This document shows, piece by piece, positions 8,624-16,161 of a DNA stretch of 37,662 bases. Within the stretch, counting starts at the first letter, position 1; each line of letters starts with the position of its first letter. This stretch comes from an uncultured Opitutaceae bacterium (GTDB lineage: Bacteria; Verrucomicrobiota; Verrucomicrobiae; Opitutales; Opitutaceae): positions 1 through 37,662 of the forward strand of contig CAMLSH010000002.1 in the NCBI GenBank assembly GCA_946482625.1, read 5' to 3'. A program made the position numbers and the translations under genes. Below the pieces are notes generated by a model. That model ran no database searches, was not told the origin of the DNA, and was given only the letters and a program-made list of their open reading frames with translations.

Positions 8624-9555
8624 CTCCCCTCGTCTCCATTCTCATCCCGGCCTACAACGCCGCGCCTTGGATCGCCGACACGCTCCAGTCAGCCCTGTCG
8701 CAAACCTGGCCTCACAAGGAAATCGTAGTCGTCGATGACGGCTCCACCGACGACACGCGCGCCATCGCGAACACGTTTATCTCCTCCCAAGCCGGCATCC
8801 GGGTGATCGCCCAGCCCAACTACGGCGCGAGTGCCGCCCGCAATCACGCGCTCAGTCTCGCCCGCGGCGAGTATATCCAGTTTCTCGATGCCGACGACCT
8901 GCTCGCCCCCGACAAAATCGAGCGCCAGCTATCCCGGCTGACGACGCTCGGTCCGCGCGTTCTCGCATCCGGTTCCTGGGCACGCTTCGAAAATAATCCC
9001 GCCTCCGCCGTCTTCACGCCACATCCCAATAGTCGCGACCTCACCGGCGTGGAATTTCTTCAACTTAACTTCGAGGAAATCGCCATGATGCACCCCGCCG
9101 CCTGGCTCGCTCCGCGCGCCCTGCTCGGCGCCGCCGGCCCGTGGGACGAAACCCTCTCGCTCAACGACGACGGTGAATACTTCGCCCGCGTTTCCCTCGC
9201 CGCCGAACGCATCCTCTTCTGCGCCGACGCCCGCAGCTTCTATCGCTCCAATCTCTCGTCCAGCCTCAGCCGCCGTCGGGATCCGCGTGCCCTCGCTTCA
9301 CTCTTTCGTTCCGTCGAACTCACCCTCCGCCACCTGCTCGCCGCCGACAGCTCCCCTCGCTCGCTTGCCGCCGCCGCCTTTGCATGGAAATGGACCGCCT
9401 TCGAACTTCATCCCGGCGCGCCCGAACTCTCGCGGTTCGCCGAGCAACGTTGCAAAGAGCTCGGCGGCAGTCCGCGCCCCTTTCCTGGGAGCGGTCGCTT
9501 TCGACTCCTCTCGCGTTTTCTCGGCTGGCGCCTTGCCCGCCGCCTGCTCGCATGA
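8620..9555 (+). CDS. Glycosyltransferase family 2
   Basis: A 311-aa GT-A enzyme. VTPLVSILIPAYNAAPWI at the N-terminus, EIVVVDDGSTDDT (about 32-44), GASAARNHAL and the metal-binding FLDADD (near 88) are the classic GT2 order. A later DETLSLNDDGEYFARV segment carries the ED/DD acceptor-site region. The GTG at 8620 overlaps the preceding stop (GTGA) and puts the first strand right at the N-terminus, so it is preferred over the upstream ATG at 8368, which only adds an Arg-rich shadow peptide. The stop overlaps a 31-codon frame. Sugar specificity is unknown. Confidence 0.9.
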   Translation: MTPLVSILIPAYNAAPWIADTLQSALSQTWPHKEIVVVDDGSTDDTRAIANTFISSQAGIRVIAQPNYGASAARNHALSLARGEYIQFLDADDLLAPDKIERQLSRLTTLGPRVLASGSWARFENNPASAVFTPHPNSRDLTGVEFLQLNFEEIAMMHPAAWLAPRALLGAAGPWDETLSLNDDGEYFARVSLAAERILFCADARSFYRSNLSSSLSRRRDPRALASLFRSVELTLRHLLAADSSPRSLAAAAFAWKWTAFELHPGAPELSRFAEQRCKELGGSPRPFPGSGRFRLLSRFLGWRLARRLLA

Positions 9556-9647
9556 ACGTTCTTGATTGGCGCGACTTGCCCGGCGAGCAGACTGCGACAC
9601 GCTTTCCTGAAAACTCCCCTTTCGCGTTTCTGTTCCACGGATCCTGA
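9552..9647 (+). CDS. Tiny coupled ORF, 31 aa, function unknown
   Basis: The ATG at 9552 overlaps the stop of the GT2 gene in the same ATGA arrangement used by the real genes of this operon. The frame runs 31 codons and stops 3 nt before the next gene's ATG at 9651. The peptide begins MNVLDWRDLPGEQ and ends FAFLFHGS; it has no membrane segment or known motif. It may be a coupling peptide that lets ribosomes reach the next gene, a remnant of a deleted gene, or chance. Confidence 0.3.
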   Translation: MNVLDWRDLPGEQTATRFPENSPFAFLFHGS

Positions 9648-9650
9648 TTC

Positions 9651-10640
9651 ATGCCGACCGATCCCTTTCCCGTTACCCTTCAGATCAATCTCGCGCCCGG
9701 CGATCACCGGCTCGCCCGGCAACTACTCGCGCATCAAGCGGATTTCTGGCGCCGCGGCGTCGGCGAAATTCTTCTTACCGTCGATATCCGGCCCAAGAGC
9801 GGTGAATTCGACGACGAGTGGCGCGCCGCCCGTCACCGCATTCTGGATATAGCCAACGCCATTCCCGGCGCCCGCGTGCTGGAGGTCGAGTACACGCGGG
9901 AGGCCCGCCACGCCGTCTCCGACGAATTTTTCGGAGACGTCCGCGTCCCCTCGAAGGACTGGCGCGGAGGCCCTTATTTCGCCTGGTTTTTCGGTCTCCA
10001 CGCCGCGCGCCACGACTTCGTCCTGCACGCCGAACCCGACATGTTTTTCGGCGGCGACGGCCTTCGCTGGCTGGAGACCGCGCTGCCGCTCTACAACAAC
10101 CATCCCGAGCTCCTCTTCACCGCCCCGCTTCCCGGCCCTCCCGCGCCTGACGGACGCTTGAAGCAACTGCCCGCCACACGCACCACCTTGGACGGTGTCG
10201 ATGGCTACGAACTCGCTGCGATGAGCACCCGCGTCTTTCTTTTCAGCCGCACCCGTTTCCGCGAACGCATCGCCGCGCTCCGCCCCCGCGCCCCGGCACT
10301 GCGGGCCCGGGCGAGCGCTTTGCTCGACGGATTTCCCGGCCAGGAACTTCCCGAAAATCTGCTCACCGAAGCGATGCAACGGACGCGCCTCAAACGCTTC
10401 GACTTCGCCGGCCCCGCACCCGGTTGCTGGACACTACATCCGCCCTACCGGTCAGAGGATTTCTACCAGAAAATCCCCGAGCTCCTTGCGCGTATCGAGA
10501 AACCCGATCTGCCTGCCGCCCAGCTCGGCGACCACGATTTCAACGAGAGTCTCGTGGACTGGAACGAGGCCCTCGTCCGCATGTCTCGCCGCCGCTGGTG
10601 GCACCGGCTCCGCGACCGCTTCTTCGACGGGACCGAATGA
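9651..10640 (+). CDS. Conserved-looking hypothetical protein, possible glycosyltransferase
   Basis: A 329-aa protein without a family I can name. It begins with a short beta-strand region (VTLQINLAPGDHRLARQLL) and has GVGEILLTVDIR, an alpha/beta opening like that of a nucleotide-sugar fold. Near residue 125 the string FVLHAEPDMFFGG resembles an acidic metal-binding strand end of GT-A enzymes, preceded by GGPYFAWFFGLHAAR. A later AAMSTRVFLFSRTRF and a Trp-rich basic C-terminus (RRRWWHRLRDRFF) may contact membrane. The ATG at 10637 of the following GT4 gene overlaps its stop, so it is firmly part of the operon. Assignment as a glycosyltransferase is contextual. Confidence 0.55.
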   Translation: MPTDPFPVTLQINLAPGDHRLARQLLAHQADFWRRGVGEILLTVDIRPKSGEFDDEWRAARHRILDIANAIPGARVLEVEYTREARHAVSDEFFGDVRVPSKDWRGGPYFAWFFGLHAARHDFVLHAEPDMFFGGDGLRWLETALPLYNNHPELLFTAPLPGPPAPDGRLKQLPATRTTLDGVDGYELAAMSTRVFLFSRTRFRERIAALRPRAPALRARASALLDGFPGQELPENLLTEAMQRTRLKRFDFAGPAPGCWTLHPPYRSEDFYQKIPELLARIEKPDLPAAQLGDHDFNESLVDWNEALVRMSRRRWWHRLRDRFFDGTE

Positions 10641-11863
10641 CCCGCCGCGGCCGCATCCTCGTCGTCAGCTCCGGTCCGCTCTGTCGTCAGCCGCGTCCTC
10701 TGAAAGAAGCCACCGCCCTCGCACGCGCCGGCTACAACGTCACTGTGCTCAGCGTCCGCGGACGCGAACAAGACGAGCGACAAGACGCCGCGCTCCTCGC
10801 CACACATCCCTTCGCCAAACGCACCGTATCGGCTGACTCCTTACCGCTCCGCCTGCGGATCTGGCTCGCGAGAAAAATCACTTCCCTCGGCCTTCCGTCG
10901 CTCCACGCCCTCGGCCCATACTCCGCCTTGCTCCGCGCCACCGCCGCCACGCCAGCCGATCTCACCATCGTCCACACCGAACTCGGACTTTGCGTCGGCC
11001 GCGCTCTCGTGGGCACCCGTCGTATCGCCGCCGACTTCGAAGACTGGCACTCCGAAGATCTGCCACGCACCGCCCGCCGCCACCGCCCACTTCGCCAACT
11101 TCGCGCCGCCGAACACACCTTGCTCCATCGCGCCGCCTACACCGTGACGACCTCGCACGCTCTCGCGGACGCGCTCCACACGCGTTACGGCGGCCCAAAA
11201 ACCCACGTCCTCACCAACGCCTTCCCGCTCCAACCCTCACCGCGCTCCGTTTCCTCTTCTGCCGACCTACTCACTACTCGCGACCCGTTACCCGCTACTT
11301 CAGCGTCGCATTCCTTCTTCTGGTTCTCCCAAACGCTCGGCCCCGGTCGCGGGCTCGAATCATTCCTCGCCGCCTGGCAGCTCATGCGCACGCCCAGCGA
11401 ACTCGTGCTCCTCGGCGAACCCGCCGGCGATTTCGCCTCCACGTTGCTCGCGCCGCTCTCTGCCGAGCAACGTCGCCGAGTCCACCTCCGCCCGCTCGTG
11501 CCACCCGACGCGCTTCCCGCGCTCATCGCGGAACACGACATCGGCCTCGCCTTGGAACAGGCCGACAACCTCAACCACGACCTCACGATCTCCAACAAAA
11601 TCCTCCAGTACCTGAACGCCGGTCTCGCGGTCGTCGCCTCCGACACCCGCGGCCAACGCGAGGTCCTCGCCCGTGCGCCCATCGGTTTATTCGTGCCTGT
11701 CGAAAACCCTTCCGCCGCCGCCGAAGCGCTGGACGCGTTCCTTCAAGACCGCCCCCGTCTCACCGCCTGCCGCCGCGCCGCCCGCGCACTCGCCGAAAGC
11801 CACTACTGCTGGGAACGCGAAGAACCGCGCCTGCTCGCCCTCGTGGAACAGGCGCTCGCATGA
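10637..11863 (+). CDS. Glycosyltransferase family 4-like
   Basis: A 408-aa GT-B protein. The N-terminal domain starts RILVVSSGPLCRQPRPLKEA and includes ADFEDWHSEDLP. The C-terminal domain (from about 225) has WFSQTLGPGRGLESFLAAW and the donor-site stretch ISNKILQYLNAGLAVVASDT, typical of GT4 enzymes that act in capsule and O-antigen synthesis. The linker between domains (about 205-225) is low-complexity and is partly encoded by a heptanucleotide array. The ATG at 10637 overlaps the previous stop; the longer frame from 10424 is a shadow. The stop overlaps the next ATG (ATGA). Confidence 0.85.
   Translation: MTRRGRILVVSSGPLCRQPRPLKEATALARAGYNVTVLSVRGREQDERQDAALLATHPFAKRTVSADSLPLRLRIWLARKITSLGLPSLHALGPYSALLRATAATPADLTIVHTELGLCVGRALVGTRRIAADFEDWHSEDLPRTARRHRPLRQLRAAEHTLLHRAAYTVTTSHALADALHTRYGGPKTHVLTNAFPLQPSPRSVSSSADLLTTRDPLPATSASHSFFWFSQTLGPGRGLESFLAAWQLMRTPSELVLLGEPAGDFASTLLAPLSAEQRRRVHLRPLVPPDALPALIAEHDIGLALEQADNLNHDLTISNKILQYLNAGLAVVASDTRGQREVLARAPIGLFVPVENPSAAAEALDAFLQDRPRLTACRRAARALAESHYCWEREEPRLLALVEQALA
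11267..11301 (+). repeat. Heptanucleotide array inside a GT4 gene
   Basis: Five degenerate 7-nt units, CTACTCA, CTACTCG, CGACCCG, TTACCCG and CTACTTC, lie head to tail in the reading frame at about residues 211-222, in the hinge between the two Rossmann domains. Rephased, they share an ACYC core with the array in asnB. Confidence 0.65.
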
Positions 11864-13254
11864 ACCCGCCCGCCGTCAACGTCCCCGCCACCCAAGCCGC
11901 CGCTTCGTCCGGGCGATCTGCGTTCCGCCGCGTGCTGATCGTCACGCCTTCATTCCCACCCATCAACGCCCCCGACATGCAGCGCGCGCGTATGAGTCTC
12001 CCGCATTACCGCGCCTCCGGCTGGGAGCCGATCGTCCTCACCCTCGATCCCGCGGTCCACGGCGGACCGCGCGAGGACGCTCTGCTCACAACGGTTCCCA
12101 CAGATATCGCCATTCATCGCTGCGGTGCATTTTCGCCCGCGTGGTCTCGCCGCCTCGGCATCGGCAACCTCGGACTTCGCGCCTGGTTTCATCTGCTGTT
12201 CGCCGGCGCACACCTCATCCGCCAGGAAAAAATCGATCTCGTTTTCCTCACAAACTCGCAGTTCCTCACCTTCACCCTCGGTCGTCTCTGGCGCGCCTGC
12301 CTCGGCGTGCCGTACGTCATCGATCTTCAAGACCCGTGGCGGACTGACTTCCACGAACGCCCGGGCGCGAGCCGCCCACCGGGTGGCTGGAAATACCAGC
12401 TCGCCCGCCTCCAAGCACGCGTGCTCGAGGGTTGGTCCTTTCGTCGTGCGGGCGCGCTCATGACTGTGTCGGCGCGTTACCTCGACGATCTCCGAACGCG
12501 CTACCGCTGGTTTCGCAGTGTGCCCACAGAGGTGATACGCTTCGGCGCCAGTGAAACCGACCTCTCCGCCGCTCGGGCTCTTCCCTTCGCAGCCGACGAA
12601 ACGCCTCCCGCCGGCACCGTCCGCTTCGTCTACACCGGCGCGGCCGGCCCGATCATGGCGCCTGCGTTACGCGTCCTCTTCCACGCGCTCGCGTCCTTCC
12701 ACCGGAAAAATCCCGCCGCCGACGCCCGTCTGCGTTTCGAATTTCTCGGCACAAGCTACGCGCCAGCCGGCCGCAGCGTCGAAACAGTCGCGCTCCTCGC
12801 CCGCGAGTTCGGCGTCGGCCACCTCGTCCACGAACGCCCGGATCGCCTCGGCCACCTCGAATGCCTGCGCATCCAGGCACACGCCGACGTTCTCCTGCTT
12901 CTCGGCTCGAGCGACCCCGCGTATTCGCCGTCCAAACTCTATCCCTACTATCTCGCCGCCCGCCCGATGCTCAGTGTCGTTCCTCGCCACAGCACGCTGG
13001 AATCTCTCCTGCACGAGCTCGCGTGCTCAACCGTTGTCCCGTTCTCGGAGAACGTAGCGGCTGACTCCTCGCCCGCATCCGACGCGCAGCTCCACGCGTT
13101 TTTTACCCACGCACTCGAAGGCTTCACGTCCTTCGACGCACCTCCGCGCAACGATCTCCTTTTCCAACGCGAGTTCCTGTCGCAGTCTCTCACCGCCCGC
13201 CAATGCGCGCTGTTCGACACAGCACTCGACCGCGAACGCAGCGGTCACCCATGA
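11860..13254 (+). CDS. Glycosyltransferase, GT4-like (GT-B)
   Basis: A 464-aa protein. After a variable N-terminus, RRVLIVTPSFPPINAPDMQR forms the first strand and acceptor loop, followed by DLVFLTNSQFLTFTLGRL and PYVIDLQDPW, the latter typical of GT4 proteins that end the N-terminal domain with an IDLQDPW-type motif. The C-terminal half has VRFVYTGAAGPIMAP and LGSSDPAYSPSKLYPYYLA, the donor-binding region with a Lys after SPS. The ATG at 11860 overlaps the preceding stop; 290 further upstream codons in frame are an Arg-rich shadow. The stop overlaps the next ATG. No membrane segment is evident beyond weak hydrophobic patches. Confidence 0.8.
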   Translation: MNPPAVNVPATQAAASSGRSAFRRVLIVTPSFPPINAPDMQRARMSLPHYRASGWEPIVLTLDPAVHGGPREDALLTTVPTDIAIHRCGAFSPAWSRRLGIGNLGLRAWFHLLFAGAHLIRQEKIDLVFLTNSQFLTFTLGRLWRACLGVPYVIDLQDPWRTDFHERPGASRPPGGWKYQLARLQARVLEGWSFRRAGALMTVSARYLDDLRTRYRWFRSVPTEVIRFGASETDLSAARALPFAADETPPAGTVRFVYTGAAGPIMAPALRVLFHALASFHRKNPAADARLRFEFLGTSYAPAGRSVETVALLAREFGVGHLVHERPDRLGHLECLRIQAHADVLLLLGSSDPAYSPSKLYPYYLAARPMLSVVPRHSTLESLLHELACSTVVPFSENVAADSSPASDAQLHAFFTHALEGFTSFDAPPRNDLLFQREFLSQSLTARQCALFDTALDRERSGHP

Positions 13255-14681
13255 ACGCCCCCACGTCTTCCGTTCACGCCGGTTCTGCTGCGCGCACACG
13301 ACGTATGAGCACCGCGGTGGTCGTCGCCTTGGTCGCCACGCTCGCCTACTTTTTTGTCACCGCAGAAGTCCGCACGCCACTTCACCTCCAGCTCGGCCTG
13401 GTGATGATCGTCCTCGCCTTCGTTCCCCTCTGGCGCTGGGCCAAACGCGGCACCACCGCGCTGCCCGTCTTCGAGGTGCTCCTCTTCACCACCGCCAACA
13501 CCTACGCCTTTCCGCTGCTCGGCGGTCACGAGGCCCTGCTTCCGTATCCGCTCGACGACGTCACCCTCGCCGCCGCTCAGGTGATCCTCTTCCAAGTCAC
13601 CGCCATCCTCGTCCACGCGCTCGTCCCCGCACGCGCCGGCATCTCGCCTTTCTGGCGCGAAGAGATCGTCGGTCCCACGCTTGGCCGCTGGCTTGAGCAT
13701 GGCATGACGATCTCGTCCGCCTACCTGCTCGTCAGCACATTCACAGACTGGATTCCTGGCAGCATCGGCAGTGTGTTGCGCGCGGTCTTTTTTGGAATCG
13801 GCATTCTTTGCACCTTCATCACCAGCCGTCGTCTCGGTCAGGGCAGCCTTTCGCCGGCCGAGAAGTTCATGTTTTTTCTCAACCTCTTTGTTCAGTGCGC
13901 CACCATCGGCGCCACACTCGTGATGGTCGGCGCCATCACGACCATCCTGCTCGCGTTCGTCGGCTACATCTCCGCCAGCGGTCGCGTGCCTGCAATCCTC
14001 GCGGCGGTCGTCCTCGCCACGCTCGCCGTCCTCCATAACGGTAAATCCGAGATGCGTGCCCGCTACTGGACGGTCGCAGAGCGGGTCACGCCCACCGTCG
14101 CGACGCTCCCGCGTTTCTATTCCGAGTGGTTCAATCAAGGACTCACGTTCTCCTCCGACGACGCTCCGAACGGCGGTAATAAAATGACCGCCCGCCTCAT
14201 CGAGCGCACCTCGCTCCTGCACATCCTCTGCCTCGTCGTGAGCAATTCCCCGCAACCGTACCCATATCTCGACGGCGAAACCTACGCACATATCCCCGGC
14301 CAGTTCGTGCCCCGCCTCCTCTGGCCCGAAAAACCGCCCGGCCACGTCAGCACCAGCCGCCTCTCCGTCTATTACGGCCTGCAAACCGAGGACGAAACCA
14401 CCCGCACCACCATCGGTTTCGGCCTGCTCGCCGAGGCGTATTCCAACTTTGGATTCCTCGGTACTATCGGCATCGCCGCCTTCCTCGCCGCCTTCCTCCG
14501 AAAAATCTCCGGCTTCGCCGAAGGCGGCCCGCTTCTCTCCTACGGCGGCGTCCTCATGGTCATCCTGCTCGCCTGGAGTTTTCAGGTGGAGTTCACCCTC
14601 AGCCTCTGGCTCTCCTCTCTTTACCAAGCCTGCGTCGCCGTCCTCGGCCTGTGCTTCCTTCTCCGAAGATTCATCAACTAG
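13251..14681 (+). CDS. Polytopic membrane protein, Wzy-like O-antigen/oligosaccharide polymerase candidate
   Basis: A 476-aa protein with about ten to twelve hydrophobic segments, starting with TAVVVALVATLAYFFV near residue 20. Between late segments is a periplasmic loop with HIPGQFVPRLLWPEKP (near 350) followed by an FGLLAEAYSNFGFLG helix start. This PR-x-W-P-x-K-P loop with a following EA-x(3)-G segment is what I know from oligosaccharide repeat unit polymerases. Its role would be polymerising repeat units at the periplasmic face. The ATG at 13251 overlaps the previous stop (ATGA). The next gene is 86 bp away, so the tight chain ends here. Sequence divergence in Wzy proteins makes the call moderate. 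Confidence 0.7.
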   Translation: MNAPTSSVHAGSAARTRRMSTAVVVALVATLAYFFVTAEVRTPLHLQLGLVMIVLAFVPLWRWAKRGTTALPVFEVLLFTTANTYAFPLLGGHEALLPYPLDDVTLAAAQVILFQVTAILVHALVPARAGISPFWREEIVGPTLGRWLEHGMTISSAYLLVSTFTDWIPGSIGSVLRAVFFGIGILCTFITSRRLGQGSLSPAEKFMFFLNLFVQCATIGATLVMVGAITTILLAFVGYISASGRVPAILAAVVLATLAVLHNGKSEMRARYWTVAERVTPTVATLPRFYSEWFNQGLTFSSDDAPNGGNKMTARLIERTSLLHILCLVVSNSPQPYPYLDGETYAHIPGQFVPRLLWPEKPPGHVSTSRLSVYYGLQTEDETTRTTIGFGLLAEAYSNFGFLGTIGIAAFLAAFLRKISGFAEGGPLLSYGGVLMVILLAWSFQVEFTLSLWLSSLYQACVAVLGLCFLLRRFIN

Positions 14682-14716
14682 CCCCGGCTCCGCGCTCTTT
14701 CTCTTTCCTCTTTCTC

Positions 14717-14733
14717 TTACTCTTTCGTCAGCC
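14717..14733. repeat. Third copy of the spacer motif
   Basis: TTACTCTTTCGTCAGCC differs by one base from the strings at 2225-2241 and 4336-4352. It is preceded by a pyrimidine array of CTCTTTC-like units and followed by GTGCCCTCTGTGACCC, another member of the degenerate spacer family. Confidence 0.5.
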
Positions 14734-14767
14734 TCCGCTTCATCCGCCTCCATGCTCTGTGCCCTCT

Positions 14768-15991
14768 GTGACCCTTTCCGACCTCAGCCTTAACTCCTCC
14801 GCGCCGCGCCTCGCCATCGTCCTGTCGCATCCAACGCAGTACTACAGCCCGTGGTTCCAGTGGCTGCGCGCGAACACCGCGCTGACCTTCCGAGTCTTCT
14901 ATCTCGACGAGACCGGCCTCGCTTCCACGCGCGACCAAAAATTCCAGAAAACCTTCTCGTGGGACGTCGATCTCACCAGCGGCTACGACTGGGAACTCGT
15001 CGAAAACACCGCCCGCCGCCCCGACACGCTCCGCTTCTTCGGACTGAAAAACCCCTCGCTCCACGCCCGCATCGACGACTGGGGCGCAACCGCGATTCTT
15101 CTCTTTGGCTACAACTACGCGACGCATCTCAAACTCATCGCCTGGGCCCGCCTCAAAAAAATCCCCCTGATTTTCCGCGGCGATTCCCACCTGCTCGGAC
15201 GCCCAGCTCCCGGTTTTCTCAAGAAACCGCTCCTCTCGTTTCTCTATCGCCGGTTCGCCGCCATCACCTATGTCGGCGCAGCCAACCGCGACTACTTCCG
15301 CCACCACGGCGTGCCCGACGAAAAACTTTTCTTCGCACCCCACGCCGTGAACGCCGCGCATTTCGATCCGGCGTCGCCCTCGCATCGCAACATCTCCCTC
15401 GCACTCCGCGTCGAACTCGGCCTCACCGCTCAAACTCGCGTCATCCTCTTTGCCGGAAAACTCATCCCGCAAAAACAACCCCGCGCCCTCCTCGAAGCCT
15501 TCCTCGCGCTCAACCCGCCCGACACCGCGCTCATCTTCGTCGGCGATGGCCCCGAAAAGCCCGACATGCTCGCGCTCGCTGCGACCGCCTCGCCCGACGC
15601 CAACCTCCAGTTCCTACCCTTCGCCAACCAAAGCGAAATGCCCGCCCGCTACCTCCTCGCCGACCTCCTCGTTCTGCCCTCGCACGGCGGCTACGAAACT
15701 TGGGGCCTCGCCGTGAATGAAGCCATGCACCTCGGCGTGCCTTGCCTCGTGAGCGACCACGTCGGCTGCCAGCGCGACCTCATCACCGACGGCGAAACCG
15801 GCTGGGTCTTCAACGCAAACGACCCCGCCAGCCTCCGCGAAAAACTCTCCATCGCACTCGCCGCCCTCACCCGCGACGCCGCTCCGATCCGCGCCGCCGT
15901 CATCGAGCGCATCGCCCGCTACACCTACGCCCAAACCACCACCGGCCTCCTCGCCGCGCTCAATTCACTCCCCTCAACAACAACCTCCTAA
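14768..15991 (+). CDS. Glycosyltransferase family 4
   Basis: A 407-aa GT-B enzyme. RLAIVLSHPTQYYSPWFQWL at the N-terminus is characteristic of a set of bacterial GT4 proteins. LFAGKLIPQKQPRALLEAFL and ALIFVGDGPEK mark the start of the donor domain, and LPSHGGYETWGLAVNEAMHL carries the catalytic Glu pair region. The GTG at 14768 is chosen because residues of the longer frame (from 14651) are translated spacer repeat; no ATG lies between them and the first strand. No ribosome binding site is visible. It follows the Wzy-like gene by 86 bp. Confidence 0.88.
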   Translation: MTLSDLSLNSSAPRLAIVLSHPTQYYSPWFQWLRANTALTFRVFYLDETGLASTRDQKFQKTFSWDVDLTSGYDWELVENTARRPDTLRFFGLKNPSLHARIDDWGATAILLFGYNYATHLKLIAWARLKKIPLIFRGDSHLLGRPAPGFLKKPLLSFLYRRFAAITYVGAANRDYFRHHGVPDEKLFFAPHAVNAAHFDPASPSHRNISLALRVELGLTAQTRVILFAGKLIPQKQPRALLEAFLALNPPDTALIFVGDGPEKPDMLALAATASPDANLQFLPFANQSEMPARYLLADLLVLPSHGGYETWGLAVNEAMHLGVPCLVSDHVGCQRDLITDGETGWVFNANDPASLREKLSIALAALTRDAAPIRAAVIERIARYTYAQTTTGLLAALNSLPSTTTS

Positions 15992-16006
15992 ACTATCCCT
16001 GAGCAC

Positions 16007-16108
16007 GCCCCCCACTGCGGCCATTGGCCGTCTCCGCTCCCAAGCGAAGGCCATCGGCCGAAGCCGCACTCCGAGAAAACGCCCCATTGGCGTTTTTCAT
16101 TAGCGGTT
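16007..16108. repeat. Direct repeat copy 1 (about 102 bp)
   Basis: About 91 percent identical (9 differences including one indel, by hand alignment) to 17604-17706. It contains two GGCCNNNGGCC palindromes and ends with a terminator-like hairpin. It lies between a GT4 gene and the WaaL-like gene and covers the TTG at 16024 that would otherwise open the latter's longest frame. Confidence 0.85.
16076..16097. terminator. Terminator-like hairpin in repeat copy 1
   Basis: AAAACGCC (16076-16083) pairs with GGCGTTTT (16089-16096) around the loop CCATT and runs into T. The stem is A-T rich at its base and symmetrical, so it could act on either strand. Confidence 0.45.
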
Positions 16109-16161
16109 CACCCTTCCGAAATCTCCCCCTTTCCCCTCTTCCCCGTCTTCCCTCCCTAGCC

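Noticed and set aside
13245..14753. Minus-strand frame of 502 codons opposite the Wzy-like gene
   Set aside because: Low-complexity acidic peptide, no motif; the plus strand encodes a clear polytopic membrane protein.
16024..16161. Upstream TTG start for the WaaL-like gene
   Set aside because: It lies inside an interspersed repeat that also occurs after the gene, so these codons are probably not translated; the TTG at 16162 is preferred.
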